64,000 nucleotides of DNA from NCBI RefSeq assembly GCF_039541575.1, contig NZ_BAABGM010000007.1, positions 62,001-126,000 on the forward strand. The letters are read 5' to 3'. Positions 59,972 to 64,000 of the stretch are shown here, one piece after another. Origin of the DNA: Fodinibacter luteus. GTDB taxonomy: Bacteria > Actinomycetota > Actinomycetes > Actinomycetales > Dermatophilaceae. The notes below the pieces were generated by a model. That model had not been told where the DNA came from. It was given only the letters and a program-made list of their open reading frames with translations, and searched no databases. A program made the position numbers and the translations under genes. Every line of letters starts with the position of its first letter. Within the stretch, counting starts at the first letter, position 1.

Positions 59972-61027
59972 TCACTCGAGCCCGGGGAAGGGCACGAGCT
60001 CCAGCCCCCACCGGTGCACCTCGACCTCGACCGTGCCCAGCCACCGGGTGACCGCCGCCAACCCCGCAGCGCCCTCGGACCCGACGAGCGGAGCCAGCTG
60101 CTCCCCGTACCCGGCACGAAGCGTCGTGAGCACCTCGCGGGCCAGCCGCGCCGCGTCCGCCGTCGTCTCGACCTCGAAGGGGAGAGGGTGCCCGATCGCG
60201 TCGTCCGGCCGGCTCCCGCCCGCGAGCTGGTCGGTCCGCAGGTCGCGCAGGACCGCCAGCGTCTCGTCGGAGCGCTCGCGCTGGCGACCGCTCGACCGCG
60301 CGCTCACCACCTCGAAGAAGTAGATGGCCGCGGACGTCGACGCGGCCAGGGCCGCGACGGCGGTCCCCGAGACCGGGTCGCCCGGAACCTCCGGCTCCCG
60401 ACCGGAGAGCAGGGTCGCCGCCGCGAAGCGCTGGGCGTGGAGCGCCGCGACCGTGGCCCGCAGGTCCTCCTCGACCCCCGCGAAGGTGCCCGCCGCCTCG
60501 GCTGCGGCGCCCTCGGCATCCCCGAGCGCCGCACGACGGGATGCCGCGCTCGGGCTCGCGGAGGTGGACGGGGTCGGGGATGCCGACGCGCCGGGCGACG
60601 CGGACGCGCGCGGGGCCGCACCTGACGGAGCCGCACCGGACGACGGGACCGGGTCCCCTGACGGGGAGGCCGCGTTGGGCGGGGGGGAGGCGGCCGGCGA
60701 CGGGTCGGCGTCCAGCTCGGCCGCGGGGACCTGCCGACGCAGCAGCGTCGTGCGCAGCACCGTGTGCTGGCGGCGGTGGATCGTCGTGAGGTCGGCGGCG
60801 AGCGGGCCGGCGACGGTCGCGGCGAGGGCGGCGAGCGCTCGCGTGTCGCGGGTCAGCGCGACGAGCTCGGCCTCGACGGGCACCGGCGTGCGGGTCGGCA
60901 CGAGGGGCACCCGCGGCGCGTCGTCCTCGAGGCGGATGCCGCAGCCGGCGAACGGAAGGACCCCGAGGCAGAGGGCGCTCGCGATGACCGTGCGCCGGGG
61001 CACCCCCGCACGTGCTCGGTCCGGCAT
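59972..61027 (-). CDS. DUF4439 ferritin-like lipoprotein
   Basis: 351 residues. A signal peptide with lipobox (LGVLPFAGC) is followed by helices, a Pro/Ala/Ser-rich linker of ~60 residues (PSPAASPPP to SPSAASRR) and a C-terminal ferritin-like helical domain of the DUF4439 type (AAIYFFEVVSA, VEVEVHRWGLELVPFPG). Its position divergent from rimP is conserved in actinobacteria. There is no evidence here for iron ligands. ATG 61027 has GATGAT 6 bases upstream. Confidence 0.85.
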   Translation of the reverse strand: MPDRARAGVPRRTVIASALCLGVLPFAGCGIRLEDDAPRVPLVPTRTPVPVEAELVALTRDTRALAALAATVAGPLAADLTTIHRRQHTVLRTTLLRRQVPAAELDADPSPAASPPPNAASPSGDPVPSSGAAPSGAAPRASASPGASASPTPSTSASPSAASRRAALGDAEGAAAEAAGTFAGVEEDLRATVAALHAQRFAAATLLSGREPEVPGDPVSGTAVAALAASTSAAIYFFEVVSARSSGRQRERSDETLAVLRDLRTDQLAGGSRPDDAIGHPLPFEVETTADAARLAREVLTTLRAGYGEQLAPLVGSEGAAGLAAVTRWLGTVEVEVHRWGLELVPFPGLE

Positions 61028-61033
61028 GGGCGC

Positions 61034-61039
61034 ATCATC
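61034..61039 (-). promoter_or_regulatory. possible leaderless-type -10 of the DUF4439 gene
   Basis: GATGAT on the minus strand ends 6 bases before the ATG at 61027. Confidence 0.4.
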
Positions 61040-61071
61040 GCACGGGGTGCGGGCGCTTCCGTGATCTGTCC

Positions 61072-61077
61072 TACAGT
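61072..61077 (+). promoter_or_regulatory. -10 of the rimP-nusA-infB operon
   Basis: TACAGT lies 50 bases before the rimP ATG; no clear -35 is visible. rimP has a normal ribosome binding site (AGAGAGGGAGGG). Confidence 0.45.
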
Positions 61078-61127
61078 GGTGGCGACGGCCGCACGCCGGC
61101 GACCAACTGAAGAGAGGGAGGGTCCAG

Positions 61128-61646
61128 ATGACCACCGCGGACGGCATCCGCCCCACCCTGCACGAGGCGCTCGACGCGAGCGGCCTCGTCCTCGAGGACG
61201 TCGTCGTCACCCCGGCGGGCCGTCGTCGCGTCGTCAAGGTGCTCGTCGACCGTGCGCTCGACGGCCCCGACACGGTGACCGAGCCCAGCCCACCCCTCAC
61301 CCTCGACGAGGTCGCCGACGCGACGCGCCTCGTGAGCGACGCCCTCGACGCCTCGGCCGAGATGGGTGAGCAGCCCTACACCCTCGAGGTCTCCTCACCC
61401 GGCGTCGGGCGGCCGCTCACCGAGCCGCGCCACTTCCGCCGCAACGTCGGCCGCCTCGTCTCCGCCCGGCACGAGGGCCAGGACGTCACGGGTCGGGTCA
61501 CGAGCGCGAGCGGCACGGAGGTCACCCTCGCCGTCGCCGCGACCCGCTCGACGCCGGCCCGCACCGTCACCCTGCCGTATGCCGGTCTCGAGCGTGCCGC
61601 GGTGCAGGTCGAGTTCGCCCGCCCGGACGAGAGCAAGGACAGCTGA
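61128..61646 (+). CDS. rimP: ribosome maturation factor RimP
   Basis: 172 residues; needed for 30S maturation. Typical motifs are SGLVLEDVVVTPAGRRRVVKVLVD, LTLDEVADATRLVSDALD and YTLEVSSPGVGRPLTEPRHFRRNVGRLV. It is the first gene of the rimP-nusA-ylxR-infB operon; the spacing to nusA is 1 bp. Confidence 0.96.
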   Translation: MTTADGIRPTLHEALDASGLVLEDVVVTPAGRRRVVKVLVDRALDGPDTVTEPSPPLTLDEVADATRLVSDALDASAEMGEQPYTLEVSSPGVGRPLTEPRHFRRNVGRLVSARHEGQDVTGRVTSASGTEVTLAVAATRSTPARTVTLPYAGLERAAVQVEFARPDESKDS

Positions 61647-61647
61647 C

Positions 61648-62712
61648 ATGGACATCGACCTCGCCGCCCTGCGCGCCCTGGAGCGTGAGCGGGGGATCTC
61701 CCTCGACATCCTCATCCCCGCGATCGAGCAGGCGCTCGGCCTGGCCTACCAGCGCACCGAGGGCCACTACCGCCACTCCCGTGCCGAGCTCGACCGCAAG
61801 ACCGGCCACGTCGTCATCTGGGCCCGTGAGGAGATCGAGGTGCCACCGGCCGAGGGCGAGGTCGACGAGGACGGCGACCCCGCCCGCCCCCGACGCGAGC
61901 TCGGCCCGGAGTTCGACGACACCCCGACCGGCTTCGGCCGGGTGGCAGCCGCCACCGCGCGCCAGGTCATCGTCCAACGCCTGCGCGACATCGAGGACGA
62001 CGCCATCCTCGGCGACTTCAAGGGGCGCGAGGGCGACATCGTCGCCGGCATCATCCAGCAGAGCCCCGACCCGCGGCACGTCACCGTCGACTTCGGCAGC
62101 GTCGAGGGCATCCTGCCGCTCGCCGAGCAGGTGCCGGGGGAGAAGTACGTCCACGGCCAGCGCCTGCGCTGCTTCGTCGTGTCGGTCAAGCGGGGGCTGC
62201 GCGGCCCGCAGATCGGCCTGTCGCGCACCCATCCCAACCTCGTGCGCAAGCTCTTCGCCCTCGAGGTTCCCGAGATCGCCGACGGCAGCGTGCAGATCGA
62301 GGCGCTCGCTCGGGAGGCGGGGCACCGCACGAAGATGGCGGTCCACTCCACGGTCCCGGGCCTGAACCCCAAGGGAGCCTGCATCGGACCGATGGGGGCC
62401 CGCGTCCGGGCCGTCATGGCCGAGCTGCACGGGGAGAAGATCGACATCGTCGACTGGTCCGAGGACCCCGCGACGTTCATCGCGGCGGCGCTGTCGCCGG
62501 CGCGGGTGTCGTCGGTGACGATCGTCGACCCGAAGCTGCGCTCGGCGCGGGTCGTCGTCCCGGACTACCAGCTCTCGCTCGCCATCGGGCGGGAGGGCCA
62601 GAACGCCCGCCTCGCGGCGAAGCTCACCGGGTGGCGGATCGACATCCGCCCCGACACCGAGAGCACCTCGGAGGCGCCCGCGCGCTCCGGTGACGCGCCG
62701 GGTCGCGCCTAG
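61648..62712 (+). CDS. nusA: transcription termination/antitermination protein NusA
   Basis: 354 residues, the short actinobacterial form without the C-terminal acidic repeats of E. coli NusA. The N-terminal RNA polymerase-binding domain, S1 domain (REGDIVAGIIQQSPDPRHVTVDFG) and two KH domains (HSTVPGLNPKGACIGPMGARVRAV and YQLSLAIGREGQNARLAAKLTGWRIDI) are visible in order. The ATG is 1 bp after the rimP stop. Confidence 0.97.
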   Translation: MDIDLAALRALERERGISLDILIPAIEQALGLAYQRTEGHYRHSRAELDRKTGHVVIWAREEIEVPPAEGEVDEDGDPARPRRELGPEFDDTPTGFGRVAAATARQVIVQRLRDIEDDAILGDFKGREGDIVAGIIQQSPDPRHVTVDFGSVEGILPLAEQVPGEKYVHGQRLRCFVVSVKRGLRGPQIGLSRTHPNLVRKLFALEVPEIADGSVQIEALAREAGHRTKMAVHSTVPGLNPKGACIGPMGARVRAVMAELHGEKIDIVDWSEDPATFIAAALSPARVSSVTIVDPKLRSARVVVPDYQLSLAIGREGQNARLAAKLTGWRIDIRPDTESTSEAPARSGDAPGRA

Positions 62713-62716
62713 GCGG

Positions 62717-62722
62717 TAGACT
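62717..62722 (+). promoter_or_regulatory. possible internal -10 before ylxR-infB
   Basis: TAGACT followed by GG matches the rpsB -10. It lies just after the nusA stop and could give a separate ylxR-infB transcript; if used, translation of ylxR would begin at GTG 62763. Confidence 0.4.
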
Positions 62723-62723
62723 G

Positions 62724-63059
62724 GTGCAGACCGACCGGACTGGACTCCGGCCCGGCCACCCGGTGCGCACCTGCATCGGGTGTCGTGGGGCGGATAGCCG
62801 GTCGGCACTCCTGCGAGTGGTCCTCGGGCCCGGAGCGGACGGCACCACCGTCGTCCTACCGGACCCCGAGCGCCGTCGACCGGGGCGTGGCGCCTGGCTG
62901 CACCCGGTCGTCTCGTGTCTCGACCTCGCCGTCCGTCGCCGGGCGTTCGGTCGCGCGTTGCGTAGCAGCACGCCGATCGACCACTCCGCGGTCGACGACT
63001 GGGTCAGGGCCCACGCACAGGAACCACCGTCCGAGAGCACGAACCGAAAGCGGGTTTGA
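62724..63059 (+). CDS. YlxR/DUF448 family protein
   Basis: 111 residues from GTG 62724, or 98 from GTG 62763. The family core VRTCIGCRGADSRSALLRVVLGP and GRGAWLHPVVSCLDLAVRRRAFGRALR is present. YlxR is a small basic protein between nusA and infB; it is thought to bind nucleic acid and has been linked to transcription control. The start is uncertain because neither GTG has a clear ribosome binding site. Confidence 0.88.
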   Translation: MQTDRTGLRPGHPVRTCIGCRGADSRSALLRVVLGPGADGTTVVLPDPERRRPGRGAWLHPVVSCLDLAVRRRAFGRALRSSTPIDHSAVDDWVRAHAQEPPSESTNRKRV

Positions 63060-63151
63060 CGCTGATGAGCACCCGATGAGTACTCAGCGATGAGCACCCC
63101 CCAGCTGTAACGACGGTCCGCGCGAAGAGCACGGACCTGGACAGGAGAGAA

Positions 63152-64000
63152 GTGTCTAAAGTCCGTGTGAGCGCCCTCGCCAAGGAGCTCGGAGTGACCA
63201 GCAAGGTCCTCCTCGAGCGCCTCAACGGCATGGGCGAGTACGTCAAGAGCGCCAGTTCGACGATCGAGCCGCCCGTCGTGCGGCGATACCGCGAGAAGTT
63301 CCCCGACGAGGCCCCGGCCGCCCCGGCCCCCGTGGCCGCGGCTCCTGCAGCCACGGCGCCCGCCACCCGTCGGTCCCCGTCGGGCCGACCCGGTCCGGCC
63401 GCCCCGGCATCCCCCGCGCCCGCTCCGGAGGTCGCAGCCCCGGCGGCACCTGCGGCCCCGGCGGCTGCTGCCGCCGCTGCAGCGCCCGCCGCCACCGCCC
63501 CTGCGGCCGGCACGCCGGCGGCTCCGTCGGCCCCCGCCGCCTCCGCCCCGGCCCCCTCGGCGCCGGCGGCGCCGGCCGCTCCCGCGCCGGCTGCACCGAC
63601 GGCTCCCGCAGCCCCGGCAGCCCCGGCGCCCGTCGCCCCGGCCGCCCGTGAGGGTGGGGCCGGTCAGACCGCGCCGCGCCCCGGCGCCCCGCGCCCGAGC
63701 ACCCCCCGCCCGGGCAACAACCCGTTCGCCCCGAGCCAGGGCATGGGTCGCACCCGCGAGCCAGCCCCCCGCCCGGGCAACAACCCCTTCGCCCAGAGCC
63801 AGGGCATGCCCCGGCCGCAGAGCCGCCCCGGCGGGCCGCGCCCCGGCGGCCCCGGTGCGGCCGGTCCGCGCCCGGGCGGTCCGCGCCCCAGCCCCGGCAT
63901 GATGCCCGACCGCTCCGCGGTCGCCCGGCCCGGTGAGCGTCCCGCCCGCGGTGGCGCGCGCCCCGGTGGTCCCGGCGCCCGTCCGGGCGGCGGCGGTGCC
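63152..64000 (+). CDS. infB: translation initiation factor IF-2, N-terminal part (continues past window)
   Basis: The visible 283 codons start at GTG 63152 after GGAGAGA and run off the right edge. The IF2_N domain is clear (VRVSALAKELGVTSKVLLERLNGMGEYVKSASSTIEPPVVRRYREKF). It is followed by a long Ala/Pro-rich and then Gly/Arg/Pro-rich linker (repeats of PRPGNNPFA and RPGGPRPGG) typical of actinobacterial IF-2. The GTPase domain lies outside. It is the last gene of the nusA operon in this window. Confidence 0.96.
   Translation, partial: MSKVRVSALAKELGVTSKVLLERLNGMGEYVKSASSTIEPPVVRRYREKFPDEAPAAPAPVAAAPAATAPATRRSPSGRPGPAAPASPAPAPEVAAPAAPAAPAAAAAAAAPAATAPAAGTPAAPSAPAASAPAPSAPAAPAAPAPAAPTAPAAPAAPAPVAPAAREGGAGQTAPRPGAPRPSTPRPGNNPFAPSQGMGRTREPAPRPGNNPFAQSQGMPRPQSRPGGPRPGGPGAAGPRPGGPRPSPGMMPDRSAVARPGERPARGGARPGGPGARPGGGGA

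Overview
The window is chromosomal DNA of a very GC-rich actinobacterium (Actinomycetota), most likely of the order Micrococcales and plausibly the family Intrasporangiaceae. This placement is inferred from gene content, gene order and codon use (almost every third position is G or C), not from a database search. Markers are the actinobacterial DUF2469 gene beside rnhB, a DUF4439 ferritin-like lipoprotein divergent from rimP, a DUF4081-GNAT gene after ispG, and a DUF222/HNH protein of the 13E12 type. No tRNA, rRNA, CRISPR array, insertion sequence or phage gene was recognised.

Bases 1-19.7 kb are a housekeeping block in the usual actinobacterial order. It holds the end of an nSTAND1-like/BMP fusion; rimM-trmD (TrmD fused to a GNAT domain); fetB; rplS; a signal peptidase homologue lacking its catalytic residues, followed by an intact lepB; rnhB-DUF2469; yraN-comM-dprA-xerC (DNA processing); an M23 peptidase; an aminotransferase; rpsB-tsf; pyrH-frr; and cdsA-rlmN.

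Bases 19.7-38.4 kb are accessory. A lipoprotein carries all the copper ligands of the peptidylglycine/dopamine monooxygenase family. A polyamine utilisation cluster (about 22.2-34.4 kb) contains an Lrp regulator, a class III aminotransferase, an FAD amine oxidase-like protein, two aldehyde dehydrogenases, a complete PotDABC-type importer and a saccharopine dehydrogenase-like enzyme. Together these could import putrescine and oxidise it through gamma-aminobutyraldehyde and GABA to succinate. After it come a DnaB-like ATPase, a hemerythrin, a LuxR regulator and a secreted Sa-type ribonuclease with its barstar.

Bases 38.4-49.4 kb return to core genes (dxr, rip, ispG, two GNAT genes, proS, HAD) with two TauE/SafE exporters, one under a CsoR-like operator. 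Bases 49.5-61 kb hold an amylosucrase-like GH13 enzyme with a LacI-type operator, a flavin electron-transfer operon (ferric reductase-like, FMN-binding protein, ApbE), a YyaL-like protein, a DUF222/HNH protein, a kinase and the DUF4439 lipoprotein. The window ends in rimP-nusA-ylxR-infB.

Two features recur throughout. Many genes have a (T/G)ANNNT -10 hexamer 5-7 bases before the start codon and no ribosome binding site, pointing to leaderless mRNAs; this was used to choose several starts. Several proteins carry recent in-frame tandem repeats of 15-27 bases.
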